A stretch of DNA of 64,000 nucleotides, taken from contig CM065801.1 of NCBI GenBank assembly GCA_033398695.1, forward strand, positions 54,694,358 through 54,758,357. Reading direction: 5' to 3'. The notes beneath the pieces are model-generated. The model did no database searches. It was not told the origin of the DNA and worked only from the letters and a program-made list of their open reading frames with translations. A program made the translations under genes and the position numbers. The stretch comes from Orobanche coerulescens. Lineage: Eukaryota; Streptophyta; Magnoliopsida; Lamiales; Orobanchaceae. Of the stretch, positions 33,993 to 45,319 are shown piece by piece (the first letter of the stretch is position 1; the number at the start of each line of letters is the position of its first letter).

Positions 33993-35531
33993 GTGCATAC
34001 AGATCATGCCGCATTGAAATATTTATTAAAAAAATCCGATGCAAAGCCAAGATTAATTCGGTGGGTTCTTCTGCTGCAAGAAATTGATTTGGAGTTTAAG
34101 GATAAAAAGGGTTCAGAAAACGTAGTTGCCGACCATCTATCTAGATTAACCAAGGGAGATAATTTTAAGGTCGATAATCCTTTGCCGATTGTTGAAACTT
34201 TCCCCGACGAGCAATTATTCGATGTGACAAGGACACCTTGGTATGCTGATATTGTTAATTACATTGTTAGTGGTGTTTTGCAGCCCGACTTGACCTATCA
34301 AGGGAAGAAGGGGTTTGTTTCCATGTGCAGGCATTACTTTTGGGACGAGCCCTACTTATTCAGGTTGGGTCCCGATCAGATATTCCGACGTTGCGTCCCG
34401 AAGGAAGAGCACGAGAGCATCTTGTCATTTTGCCATGACTTGCACTGTGGGGGACATTTGAGCGCGAAGAAAACAGCGCACAAGGTCCTTCAATCGGGAT
34501 TCTACTGGCCAACATTATTTAAGGATGCCTATTCCCATTGCAAGAGTTGCGATCATTGTCAAGGAACGGGGAACATAAGCAAAAGGAATGAGATGCCATT
34601 GACAAACAATCTTATTGTGGAACTTTTCGATGTTTGGGGAGTTGATTTTATGGGTCCTTTTCCACCTTCCCTTGGCTTTGAATATATTTTAGTTGCTGTG
34701 GACTACGTTTCTAAGTGGATGGAAGCAATTCCAACCCGAACTAACGATGCTAACGTGGTTTGCAATTTTTTTAGGGATGTGATTTTCTGCAGGTTCGGGA
34801 CGCCTAGAGCTGTAATTAGCGATAGAGGCATGCATTTCTGCAATAAACAACTTGCAGGCTTGCTTAAGAAGTATAATGTGATGCATAAGGTCACAACGGC
34901 TTACCATCCACAAACTTCTGGGCAAGTCGAAGTGAGCAATAGACAAATAAAGGCAGTACTCGAAAAGACGGTGAAACCGACAAGGAAGGACTGGGCATTG
35001 AAGTTGAACGACGCTTTATTGGCATATCGCACGGCCTACAAAACTCCAATTGGAATGAGCCCGTATCACCTAGTATTTGGGAAAGCATGTCACCTACCCG
35101 TTGAGTTAGAACACAAGGTGTATTGGTCAATCAAAGCGCTCAATTTAGATCAAGAAAAGGCGGGCGAGGAACGACTTTTACATTTAAATGAGCTAGATGA
35201 GATGTGATATGAGGCGTACGAAAATGCTAAGCTCTATAAAGAACGGACAAAACGGTATCATGACAAGCGTATCGTTCGCAAATCTCTCGAACCTGGGATG
35301 GATGTTTTGTTACATAACTCCCGTCTTAAGCTCATGCCGGGAAATTGGTGTCGCGATGGGGCGGACCGTTCAAGGTCGTTCAAGTATGGCCACATAGAGC
35401 GGTAGAACTCCTTGATCCATGAAAGAACGAGCATTTTAAGGTAAACGGGCATAGAGTGAAGCCGTATTTCGGACGAATCGAAGAAATCAATGCGTTTGAG
35501 TGCGTAGAAGTGCACGATGTTGAAGCTTGAG
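33993..35531 (+). pseudogene. pol: Athila RNase H end and integrase
   Basis: RNase H finishes with HTDHAAL and [10 protein letters not shown]. Integrase has the His-His/CX2C zinc region (HGGHL-type stretch to CKSCDHCQ), then D218, D277 (SDRG) and E313 with 35 residues between the last two, the retroviral DDE pattern. TGA at 35205 interrupts the frame (probably CGA to TGA), and coding continues ([13 protein letters not shown], later FKVNGHRVKPYFGRIEEI) through another indel and TGA to about 35531. No chromodomain, as expected for Athila. Confidence 0.9.
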
Positions 35532-35738
35532 CAAGACGGGAAGAAGTCGAACTAATGACTATAAAAAAGCGCTACTTGGGAGGCAACCCAATGGTTTAGT
35601 TAGATTTTTCATCTTTTGTTTTTCGAATTTATTTTCCTTATTTGTTTTTACTCGATTCGAAATTGTCCGGTTCAACTGTGGGTGTTAAAAATGCAGGAAA
35701 CAAGTGCGTTATCAGAAACTAACAATCTGGATAGGTTG

Positions 35739-36050
35739 GACACGGGCCGTGTCACAGGACACAGCCGAGTTGCAATACAGTGGACAATATAATTTCTGGC
35801 GAAGTATGACACGGCCGTGTCACAGGAAACGGTCAAGTCTCAAAACAGAAAGAATTTGATATTCTGGCGAAGTACGACACCACCGTGTCACAGGACACGG
35901 TCGAGTCTCAAAACAGTGAGATTTGCTATTCTCGGCTAGTATGACACGACCATGTCACAAGACACGGCCGAGTCGGTGAGACAGTGGGTTTTTGCTTTAT
36001 TTTGAACAGTTCGACACGGCCGTGTCAGAGGCAACTCGGCCGTGTCAGTC
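35739..36050. promoter_or_regulatory. 68-bp tandem array with GACACGGCCGTGTC palindrome, between pol and extra ORF
   Basis: Palindromes start at 35739, 35808, 35876, 35943 and 36013, spaced 67-70 bp; each is followed by a second half-site (GACACGGCCGAGTC). The same array with the same 68-bp period is in this element's 3' LTR. It ends directly before a TATA box. Confidence 0.85.
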
Positions 36051-36055
36051 GGGCC

Positions 36056-36063
36056 TATATAAG
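36056..36063 (+). promoter_or_regulatory. Putative internal TATA box for the extra Athila ORF
   Basis: TATATAAG stands a few bases after the array and is followed by a C/T-rich stretch with the telo-box-like AAACCCTAG at about 36123, typical near plant transcription starts. This is inference; no transcript data. Confidence 0.5.
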
Positions 36064-36303
36064 GGGAACACGGCCGAATTCCCATTTCCATCTTCCCCAA
36101 TTTTTATTTTTCCTCCCCCTCCAAACCCTAGAATCAATCTTATCAATTTTTCTCTTCATTTTCAAAGGAATTTCAAGGGGAGATACAAGAATCAATTACA
36201 TAATCATCATTTTTCAACCAATTTCATTCTTCAAAGGGTCAAATCGGACGAATCGGGACTGGTTTTTAATTTTTTTTCTCTCTTCAATATCTCCGAAATC
36301 AAG

Positions 36304-36659
36304 GTATGTTTATCATGTTTTTGATGATTCTTCTTGGTTATGAACATGTTATGATGATTAGAATCACTAGTCCTTGATTATATAGGGTTCTTGAATAAAA
36401 TTGAACGTGATAAAATTGGGGATTTTCGATAATTCTCCATGCTTGATGATTAAATTACTCGATTGGAAATTCTTGTAGTTAAGGGATGTTTTCCATGATG
36501 AAGATGATGATTTCTGGAGAATTCAAACGATAAATTTTACTTGGGAGTTGTTTTGATCAAAATCGGTTATATTGGGGGTTATTTCATTGTTTGCTATAAG
36601 TTTGGGGGAGGAATACGTTATTAAGTCCTTAGATAAATGATAAATTAAAATTTTTGCAG
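36304..36659 (+). other. Putative intron in the leader of the extra Athila ORF
   Basis: AAG|GTATGT at the left and TTTTTGCAG at the right match plant splice sites, enclosing 356 AT-rich bases; the ORF's ATG comes three bases after the acceptor. The acceptor could alternatively join to an upstream donor to make a subgenomic RNA, as has been proposed for Athila env-like ORFs. Confidence 0.45.
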
Positions 36660-36662
36660 AAA

Positions 36663-37708
36663 ATGGCTCGAGGACGAGGAAATGCTCAGCGGGGAAGGGG
36701 TAGGAACGGCGGAGAACAAGTGCAGCCGGCACGAATGGCGAACCAAAGGGCTGTCGAAACTCCAGATTATTGCGGAATTGATCTCCCTGAAACACAAAAT
36801 GCTAGGTGGGAGATGCTGGGCCAGAAAAAGATGCTCCCTACGCGATGGTCCGATGTTGAATGTATGAACGTGATGGGAATAAGAGAAGACGTCATGAAAT
36901 TCTTAGAAAGAGTGAATTGGGCCTGGATGATGACGCAACATTGGCCAACTTATAGGTGTCTCACGATGGAGTTTCTCAGCACTCTTACTGTCAGAAGAGA
37001 TCTGGTGACTCGTGAACCAACTGAAATGACATTCCAGCTCAACAATAATGAAGAGAGACTAACCATCGTCCAGTTGGAAGACATTTATCATGCGAGACAC
37101 AATGGACATTACCCAATAAACCTGTTCGCATGTGAAACCTATTGGAGAGCTATGGTGGAATACCCGGGGAGCGAGGCACGGTATTATGTTGCAAGATCGT
37201 CTAAAGGATCAAACATTCGCAATCCAATACTCCGATATCTACACAAGGTGATTTCAAATACTATTTATGGCCGAAAGGAAACCGGGCCTATTTCACTACG
37301 AGAGTTATACATCCTGACTCACATGCTCGATAACTCAATTCCAGCCACCGGGGCAATGATAGCAGAACATTTTGCAGATGCTTCGACAAAGCCAAAAGGG
37401 GAGATATGGATAGGGGGTTTGATTACCCCTATCGCACTTCACTTGGAGATTTCCTTAGCTCATAGGACTCCCCTACCAGGAAACAAGCTACTCTCTATCT
37501 CTTTGATAAAAGTAATGAACATCCTGGATTATGATCCACGCACAGTCTTTCTCCAGACCGACATTGACCACTTCCTTGTCCCAAATACGCCTTTGACGAC
37601 CATAAATAATATTCGGGACATGGGAAATCTGCAAATGGCTACGGAAGCACACCGACGAGCACGGATGGCAGCTGGATTGGCTGCCCCAGGTCACAGCCCT
37701 CTCGACCG
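36663..37708 (+). CDS. Extra ORF of Athila, ATHILA ORF-1-like protein
   Basis: The start is MARGRGNAQRGRGRNGGEQ, an Arg/Gly-rich N-terminus. It is followed by a domain resembling the Arabidopsis retrotransposon ORF-1 family (EFLSTLTVRRDL..., MTFQLNNNEERLTIVQLEDIY, and the PISLRELYILTHML region). It occupies the place of env-like genes, but I see no signal peptide, transmembrane helix or fusion peptide, so an envelope role is not supported. The frame stays open to 37856, yet past about 37700 it turns into Lys/Arg runs. The natural C-terminus is probably in another frame from 37709. Function unknown. Confidence 0.7.
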
Positions 37709-37999
37709 ATGGAAGATGAGGAGGCTTATGAAAGAGGCCCGGATGAAGAGGAAGAAGAGGAGAACGAAGAAGAAGAAGAAGAAGAAAGCCTCAGAGATCG
37801 GCCCGAGACGTCAAGGCGGGCTGAAATTGGACATGCCCCCTCGTGCCCAACATTAAGGGAGGAGTTCGTAGCCTTCCGAGAGGATACTAGACAGAGGCTA
37901 GAGGAGGCTAGACAGGAGCGGCATGACATATTGTCTCTTATGAGACAAATGCACGGGTGGCATGTCCAGCAAGGCCACTTCCCTCTGCCCCACCAGTAA
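37709..37999 (+). pseudogene. Probable true C-terminus of the extra Athila ORF (other frame)
   Basis: The frame encodes an acidic stretch (DEEEEEENEEEEEEES) and then a coiled-coil-like tail (FREDTRQRLEEARQERHDIL) ending in PLPHQ. Charged linkers and a helical tail before the stop are common in this protein family. An indel between about 37660 and 37709 would explain why the upstream frame reads this segment as basic KKRKKRRTKKKK. Confidence 0.55.
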
Positions 38000-38009
38000 A
38001 ACCGGTTGT

Positions 38010-38119
38010 AAGTATTTCTTGACCAATGAAATTCTTTTATTTAAATACTATACCCCCTTCGTTCGTATATTCTTTAATTCAAGTTTGGGGGGGGGGGGGG
38101 GATTGGTCAAGAAATACTT
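38010..38119. repeat. 18-bp perfect hairpin enclosing a G15 tract
   Basis: AAGTATTTCTTGACCAAT (38010-38027) is the exact inverse complement of 38102-38119. The 74-base loop ends in CAAGTTT followed by 15 G (38087-38101) abutting the right arm. The older minus-strand Athila keeps the stem and a CAAGTTTGGGGG loop at 16346-16444. Confidence 0.8.
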
Positions 38120-39477
38120 CGTTACTCTTGTTTTTATTTGTTTTTGGATACTATTATACTTGTTTGTTTATTTTTGATTGTTTTTGTCAGTAGACTTCTT
38201 TGTGGTGTGTTTTTATATACATTTGGTGTGTTTTGAGCATTTTGCAAATTTGATAAAAACTTTGAAGTATGAACTCTTTTCTTGGAATGCCTCGGGATTT
38301 ATTTCGTTGTTTTGATATACAAATCGAGGATAATTTGAAGAGGAAAAATTGTTGATAATCGAAACGGGTGTGAAATTGAATAAGTAGTTTAAATATCTTG
38401 GAGGTATGAACAAACCTACTTGTGAGCTATCGAGCCTTCGTGCATTTTCAAAAATGCAAGTTTCATTGTCGAGTGTTTCATTCTCGATTTAAGACTCTAG
38501 AACTTGCCTTGGTATCTTGTTCAAAACTACTAGTGAGTGTGCAATTGAGTGAAAATGATTTTAGGCGCCTTTGATCTTAACCCTTCGATTTTGGCCAACC
38601 CGACATTTGATTATTCCTTAAATAAACCCAATTGAGCTCATTGTCTATTTCATTGTTAAACCACATATCGAGCTTTCCATTGCTATAATCCTTCGATCCA
38701 TACTTGAGCAATTAGAAATTATTTTTGACGAGGATACAAAGATTGTGGTGACATTGGGTGATATACATATTGTTGGGAGTGTTGAAATGGTGAAAATAAT
38801 TACTCCGCTATTTTTGGGAACTTAGTAACCGGGTGTATTCATGTGACCCATTATTTACATTCGCGTAAAACGGATCCTAAAACAACTCAAGCCAAAAAAA
38901 AAAAATTCGGAGCAATAAGGAGGGTTTAACGCTGCGTTTTTCACTTTCAATAGTGCTTGTTGCAAGTGGTTCATAATTAAGGGGTTGAAAGAAGCAAACT
39001 TCAAAAATCTTGAGCTTCTAATTAAAGCGACTATGGTGATTTAGTTCTAAAATTGCTCAACTCAAGTCACTTTAGCCATATTTATCCCACCCCGACCCAA
39101 GCCTACATTACAAGCCGAGTAAAGCCCTTTTTGATTCACGAAAATTTTGCATGCACAAAACAATGGTAGAGATGAAGACGATTGGCAAGCCTATGGGGTT
39201 CCTTATTTCATTGAATGGGTTCCGAGCGTATACTTATCACTATCACTTTGAGAGTGAGTGAATACACTTGACCGATGAGGTTTATATTTTCCAAGTATTG
39301 ACTATGATATTAAGGAAGCACCCCGGAGGTTTGAAAACTTTGTAGAACTCGATTATTTTACTTGTGCGTATTGATGAAATTTTCGAAGAGGTCCTTTGAG
39401 GTATTTTGACAGTTGAGTTCCCCTTTGAGAGTGGTTATTTTAAAGTGCATTGCTCGGGATGATCAAAGTTCAAGTTT
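38120..39477 (+). other. Long non-coding 3' region of Athila
   Basis: No ORF with recognisable motif. Part (38390-38640) aligns with the minus-strand Athila remnant, so it belongs to the element rather than to a later insertion. Confidence 0.65.
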
Positions 39478-39484
39478 GGGGGGA
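39478..39484 (+). other. Polypurine tract of Athila
   Basis: GGGGGGA directly before the LTR start, preceded by CAAGTTT as at the G15 tract further left; it would prime plus-strand synthesis. Confidence 0.65.
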
Positions 39485-39904
39485 TTTGATGAGTCGATTC
39501 TTGATCGACTCATTCTATTCTATTTAGTCGTGTTTTTGTTTGCTTTTTAGTATTTTTATTCTCTTTTATGCGTGGTATGTTGTGTTTTTAATTTATAGGT
39601 AACCAAGCGAAGATTGTGGTGAAATATTCACTTTCATAGCTAATATTGGAGTTTATGACGATCAAGAGCTAAAACGGGGCCTAAAACAATAAAAGATTGA
39701 AGCAATATCGGTCGTATCTTCTAAATTCCAGAATCACCACTCCGAATTGAGATGTGTTCTCCATTGATATAAATTCCTCGTGAAATTAGCTTCGAAACGG
39801 TATATCATATGCTAAATTCGAGGTGTCTTGTCTGAGAACAAAGGATCAAGCGAAGAAGACCAAAAGCGGAATCAAAGCGAGAAAACAACTCGGGCCGCAT
39901 CAGG

Positions 39905-40150
39905 CAACTCGGCCGTGTCACAAGACACGGCCGGGTCTCGTTCCAGTACAAATTATACTTTCTGGAAGAGTACAACACGGCCGTGTCATGGGACACGGCC
40001 GAGTCACGATCCAGCTTCCTTTTGCATTTCTAGCGCAGTATGACACGGCCGTGTCACATGACACGGCCGGGTCCGTGGACAGTGCACTTTTTCTTCTTTT
40101 CAGGGTAGTATGACATGCCGTGTCCCAGGACACGGGCCGTGTCACTTTTC
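39905..40150. promoter_or_regulatory. 68-bp tandem array with CGGCCGTGTC palindrome in the Athila LTR
   Basis: Cores occur at 39910, 39978, 40046 and about 40115, spaced 68-69 bp, with the same paired half-sites as the internal array. A TATA box follows about 60 bases after the array. Confidence 0.85.
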
Positions 40151-40211
40151 GGTGCAAGTCATTTTCTTTACCATTTTTGCACGATTTTGAGCCCTTTTCT
40201 TGATCCTTTAG

Positions 40212-40220
40212 CTATAAAAA
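40212..40220 (+). promoter_or_regulatory. TATA box of the Athila LTR
   Basis: CTATAAAAA downstream of the palindrome array; transcription would start about 40245. Confidence 0.5.
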
Positions 40221-41279
40221 AGGGTGTGGAGGCCCTAAGGATATTATTCAGATCTTGTTGGAGATATTTTGGTGTGAAAAACACAAGATTTAGGGAGACA
40301 AACACCAAAAAGTGAGGAAAAAGAGAGATTGTTTCATCATCTTCATTGTATGTTCTTGGAGTGAAAAATACATTTGTGAGATATTATGATTCCTTGTATC
40401 AATTGTTATGAGTTTTTGAAGGAAGATCATCAAACCTTCATCGGGAATTCGATTTCGACTTTTACAAGGGAAGTTTCTACCATGTTTTGTTTTACAATTT
40501 CCATTATTATTGTTGAAATAATCATGACTAGCTAAACATTTCATATGGGTTTTTAGATTGAGCCACACACATGTTATCCATTTTTAGTTCCTATTGATTT
40601 TTCGGGTAAAAGTTTGGGATTGTTCCTCCTTGTTTGTTCTTCGTATAAGAACTTTTGATTTAGATCATCAAACCTATTTCTTAGTTATTATTATTATTCA
40701 AATTGAGGGTTTTTGTCGGTGTTCGCCATCAAACGACCCGATAGTAGCGATTGTGAATGTTCTAACGCTTTTTCCGCGATCTTTCAGCAACTTATCTCAT
40801 CAAAGGTATTAGCTAGTCGATTGTTAGTAGAGATTCGTCCCTATCAAAGGAGTGTCTCTATTTTCGAAAAGAACAATTGTGATTTTTAGAATTACCGCCA
40901 TCAAACGGATTTCTTTTAATCGTGAGCAATCGATAATTCCAAACCTTATTTATTTGAGTATCGGAACTAATAATTGATTACATGTGTGTCGGTGATTCTA
41001 AATTCCCATATCATTCTCATTATTGTAATCTCTCAATTATCCGACCATTAATTTGGTGTTTTTAACACTTAGTTTATTTTAATTTTATGTGTTAGTAATT
41101 GTAATCCTATCAAACCAATGATGTATTTTAATTTACTTTACTTTTGTTCATTCGACCATTTGCCAAACATTATCGAACTTTAAACCGTTTCTAATTCCTC
41201 GAGAGATCGACCTCGGAGTTACTTGCTGCTTCCTACAAAATCGATTCGTACACTTGCGATTTTATAAATTTGTTCATCA

Positions 41280-41782
41280 CCCCCACGGGGTTAGTCATCC
41301 AGATAATAAATATCAAAATATATGTACAACATGATATGCATCCAAAGGCAGAATAAATGGTACAACAATGGTAATACGAGATGCTCACAACCCAAGGTAA
41401 CTGAGCATTCGCGAAACACTATGCCCACGACATATGATCAGTACCTGCTCAACAGGTTAGAACACAAGTGCCACAATATCAAATCATCAATACAGAACAC
41501 AACAATGAATTACCTGAAGGTAAACCAAACTAGAGCTGAAATAGATACATGCCACAATGCCCGAAGGCTCCAAAGGAAATGCCAATACATCACAACGGCC
41601 TGGAAGCCCTCAGCCGAAGCTGCAAAATATCACAATGGCCTGAAAGACACTCAGCCGAAGCTGCCAAAATATCACCACGGCCTGAAAGCCACTCAGCCGA
41701 AGCTGCCAATCATCACAATGGCCCGAAGCCAAACAACTCGGAGCTGTATCATCTGAGGGCCGAAGCCACGACACGAAGTCGT
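41280..41782 (-). repeat. Minus-strand LTR fragment of the gag-only Tekay-like element
   Basis: It is the reverse complement of the TTCG-hairpin zone and conserved hairpin seen at about 4680-5100. A 55-bp segment (CAGCCGAAGCTG) is present in three tandem copies here. It is bounded by the Athila LTR on the left and a copia LTR on the right. Confidence 0.85.
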
Positions 41783-43781
41783 TGTTAGGAGTATGCCCTC
41801 GAATGCCACTCAGAGGATGTTGAGTAAGGGCATTGTACTTGTAATTATGTAAATCATTAATATAAGGCAATGGATCTTTCTTTATTTACTGGTAGTTACT
41901 GGCATTCCTAACTCGTAAATATACATATATAAACTAGTCCATGTATTTTATAGCAAAACGTTCCACTCCTTATTGGCTAAGGGGGTCGGCACTGGAAAGG
42001 TTTATAGCTCAAATACTTAATCGTTCGCAAGTTGATGAAACTTGACTGGGCGTTAAGTTTTTGTGAATACTTGTATGACATGTTCTTTGACATGGAGAGT
42101 GCCTGTCGAACACTAATGGTTAGTGGGAGCACACGTTATAGGTACGCTAATTGTATTAGTATACTCGAACTGACTCACCCTCGATTCGTCACACGGATTT
42201 CACTCTGGGACAGTCAATGACGGAATCGAAAGGTTGTGATAGGTATTCGTGAACCTTCGACTTGAGGATTTAGTAGGGATGTGCTTGTGACGTTAAGATT
42301 TTCATTAGAGTAGTTCGACCCTATAAACCGGGAGGTGGGGGTCAACCTCAACGTGCATCTTAACGGGCAAGTAGCAGGTCCTACTGAATACGAAGATAGA
42401 ATTCTTTCTCTCGTTAGTGAGCGAGTTATATGTCCTATGCGGTTATTGACAGATGAGATCGTAAGTCTTTGGCCAAAGCATTAGATACACGAGAGCTCAA
42501 TGATCTCAATTTGCATTAACGCATGCATAGCGTCAAGTACAGATAGGGTTTGACTGACCGTGACCCTATAACTTGATCGGGACATTTGAAAGAAGGGTTT
42601 ATACGTTTACTGGTATTCACGACAGAATGGTTCTTGAATGATCCCATCATTCGTTCTTAGTTGGGGTACAGTGTAGGCCGCCAGGCTGGCTAGGTGGTGC
42701 TACTACTCTTTGGTTCGTCCCATTGCTGACTGAGACGAACCTACCGAGTCGCGCAATAGGATTGACGACAGAATGAATCGAGCTTATTCTCTCATTATTA
42801 ATATTAGATATTAGATATCTAATTTATTGGACATTGGATGTCTAATTGATTTTGGGACATTGGATGTCTAAATTGATTTATTGGATAAATTAATTTACAG
42901 CCTAATGAATTAAATAAATTACTGGGTGATTAATTTAATTCATGAATATAATCATTTCTTCGAGAAATTAATTATGTTATTATGTATTTGATATAATTAA
43001 TTGGATTAATTGATTGATATAAATACATCGGAACAGAATCGGAGTTTATCTGTTTAGACTCACAGGAGTCTGAAACGGACCGAACTTTTTCCTACACTTC
43101 TAGATGGCCGCCCCCATTTCCTACACCTTTCATCTTGTCTTTTGTTTCTATTTTTAAATGGAAGATAATGACTTGAAAGGCATCTCTCATGTGAGATGAG
43201 ATGTTTAGTGGGTTGTTGGTGTATAAAGAATGAATAAAGGGAGAAGACTTGTGACTCTAAAAAATACACTCTTGATTCCATACGTAAGTGGTAGAGTGAT
43301 AAAAAACTTAGAGTTCATTCCAAAGTCTTCATCTCCTTCTTCATCTTGTTCTTGTTGTTCTTGGAGAAAAATCAAGAAATCAAAGAGAGAAAGTGAATTA
43401 TACACTTAGAGTGTTATAATTTCATATTGGAAGCTTCATCACTTAGCTCTAGCCGTATCCTCGGAGTATAGCAAGGTGATCATCGTTCCGGTCGTTTTTC
43501 CGGCGCATGGCAAGTAGAGACGCGCGGCTTTCGGCGTTGGATCATTCAAGAGCTTGGAGTGGATTGAATTGCAGGGAGATTGCCTAAAGCTTGGGGAATA
43601 GCTCAAGAGAAGGATACCATTTAATCAACAGACTACAAGGGAATGTTTTCTCGTAACTCTTGTGTTTCGTTTATATATTCGTATATACGTAGCTCGATCG
43701 ATCCTCGTAGGGATTCAGATCGAATTAATTTTCATTTTACCGCTTCCATTGGGCCTTCGTTTTAGGCACCGAATCCCAACA
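41783..43781 (+). repeat. LTR of copia copy 2, 1999 bp
   Basis: Bounded TGTTAGGAGTATGCC and CCCAACA; aligned along its length to the LTR at 22578 with scattered substitutions and small indels (for example a duplicated GGACATTGGATGTCTAA-type stretch near 42830). Confidence 0.87.
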
Positions 43782-43782
43782 T

Positions 43783-43794
43783 CGGTATCGAAGC
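43783..43794 (+). other. Primer binding site of copia copy 2 (mutated)
   Basis: CGGTATCGAAGC aligns with TGGTATCGGAGC of copy 1 with changes at two positions. Confidence 0.6.
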
Positions 43795-45319
43795 GTAGGT
43801 CTTGCGATCGTATATACGATATTGGCATTTGGAATGCTTGATTAGATGGTGTATGATTTGGAATCATAATCGTATTAATCGTTGATTTTCTATTGTTCAT
43901 CTAAAAATTAATTTTTCATGATTTTATGTTACAATATAAATCTATTTTTCTTTTGAAAAACTGATTTAAATGAGTAATATAAAGATTAAAAAAATATTAT
44001 TTTGGAATCGGGGCGAAAAAAGGAGCCGAAAACGTAAACGGACCCGGCAACTTGGAGTCTTTGCCCGGGCCGCCTCGCCTCTGGACCATGATGCCGGCCT
44101 GCCGGACATGCTCGGCGGATGTGCGAGCCTGCCGAAGCTTTGTGCAGGCCTGCCGCCGGCACTGTGAGCCCCGCTGGCGATGTCGGGCTTGGCCCGGCCG
44201 TGTTTTCCGACTCCGTTTTTTATATTTCGTGCGATAATTAATTTCCCACAAATTAACTTGGATTTAATTTGACTAAGATTTAATTATGGTAATTTTATTC
44301 TTAGGGGAATTAATTTAATGAAATATTTTCTCGTACGAAACAAGTTAAAATTGACGGTTGTTTGAATTGATTGGATTAATTCATTTTGAATCGATTGGAT
44401 CGGTTCATATTGTTGATTGGATCAATGTATCTCTATGCTTTCCATTTATATAGTATTTTTTGGACGAAGGCTTTTGAATGGGGATGTGGTTCGTGGACTT
44501 AGTTTTGAATCGTTCGTTTTATTCGATTGGGTTGTAAAGGCCGTTTTGAGCCTATTTATTTTTTCTAGAAATATTTGTATCTAGGATGCAATTTTCAATG
44601 TAAAATTTATATGTAATGACGAAGACCGGAGGAAGATCCGTTTTGAGAAGACGATGATTCAAGACGAAGACTTGTAATTAGATTACGGTGTTTTTGTTTT
44701 CTAGGAACGGTCCATGAACCACATGTTGATAGCAACTAGGTTGTGAATGGTTGTTTCATATTGTATGAATGCCACAAACGCGCTTAAATGATTAATGTGC
44801 AAAATGTAACGTTAATCGCAAAAATTCTCCCACGATAAATTATTAAGTTTATAAGGTTTCAAGGTTTTCCTTCCCTCCATCGAGCTTTCGGGAAATTGAA
44901 ATCCAAACCGGATATGCTATGCTTCCGATTTATCGGGGTAGTCGTTCGGGGAGGACGGATAAATTACCGGAAGCGCATTAGATGCCTTCGGTTGGAGCAA
45001 ATTTTATCCCTAGAAACCTGATAGGTTGCCGGATAAGATTCAATTGTGAAACTGATTTGCGTCGATGGTATAAACTTAACTTGTTCACGAACCATAGAAA
45101 CCGTATAGGTTGAGGAGAGTGAACAAGGGGAAAAAGAACACGATCACACTATGAAGTAGAGCGACGATACTTCCGGTTTTCACATGGGAGTGTGTTATTC
45201 CGATAAAAATAGTGGGAGCTGGGTAACAAGAATAGAAAAGACCTTAATTCTATACTCAGAACATAATATAACAAGTCACTAATTAATCTGTTATATTTAA
45301 TGCAGACATAACTCTCAAT
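43795..45319 (+). other. Untranslated leader of copia copy 2
   Basis: Aligns to the copy 1 leader except for the GC-rich block at 44035-44215, which differs in sequence. No supported ORF. Confidence 0.6.
44035..44215 (+). repeat. GC-rich block in copia copy 2 leader
   Basis: Contains GCCTGCCG-type motifs repeated several times (GGCCTGCCGGAC, GAGCCTGCCGAAG, CAGGCCTGCCGCC). Same position as, but different sequence from, the block in copy 1. Confidence 0.6.

Larger units (their letters stand above)
30276..41279 (+). mobile_element. Athila (Ty3/gypsy) element, missing 5' LTR
   Basis: Gag-pol, a downstream extra ORF, a long 3' region and a complete 3' LTR are present; the 5' LTR, primer site and possibly the first gag codons are replaced by the copia copy. 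Lineage is based on the gag sequence, the DLGAS protease, the FMDDF RT and the ATHILA ORF-1-like protein. Damage in pol is light, so it is younger than the minus-strand Athila. Confidence 0.9.
39487..41279 (+). repeat. 3' LTR of Athila, 1793 bp
   Basis: It starts TGATGAGTCG and ends TTCATCA. The first bases form a perfect 10-bp stem (ATGAGTCGAT, loop TCTTG, ATCGACTCAT). It contains the 68-bp palindrome array and a TATA box. On its right the sequence changes abruptly to the minus strand of the gag-only element's LTR. Confidence 0.82.

Noticed and set aside
36122..36131. AAACCCTAG as a telomere remnant
   Set aside because: A single unit only; better seen as a telo-box-like promoter word.
36663..37708. 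Extra Athila ORF as a true envelope gene
   Set aside because: No signal peptide, transmembrane segment or cysteine pattern is visible; similarity is to the ATHILA ORF-1 type protein.
38087..38101. G15 run as pure sequencing artefact
   Set aside because: Exact length may be unreliable, but the older Athila copy has a purine tract at the same place between the same stem arms.
41322..41756. 144-codon ORF near the Athila LTR
   Set aside because: It is an antisense reading of the gag-only element's LTR hairpin zone.
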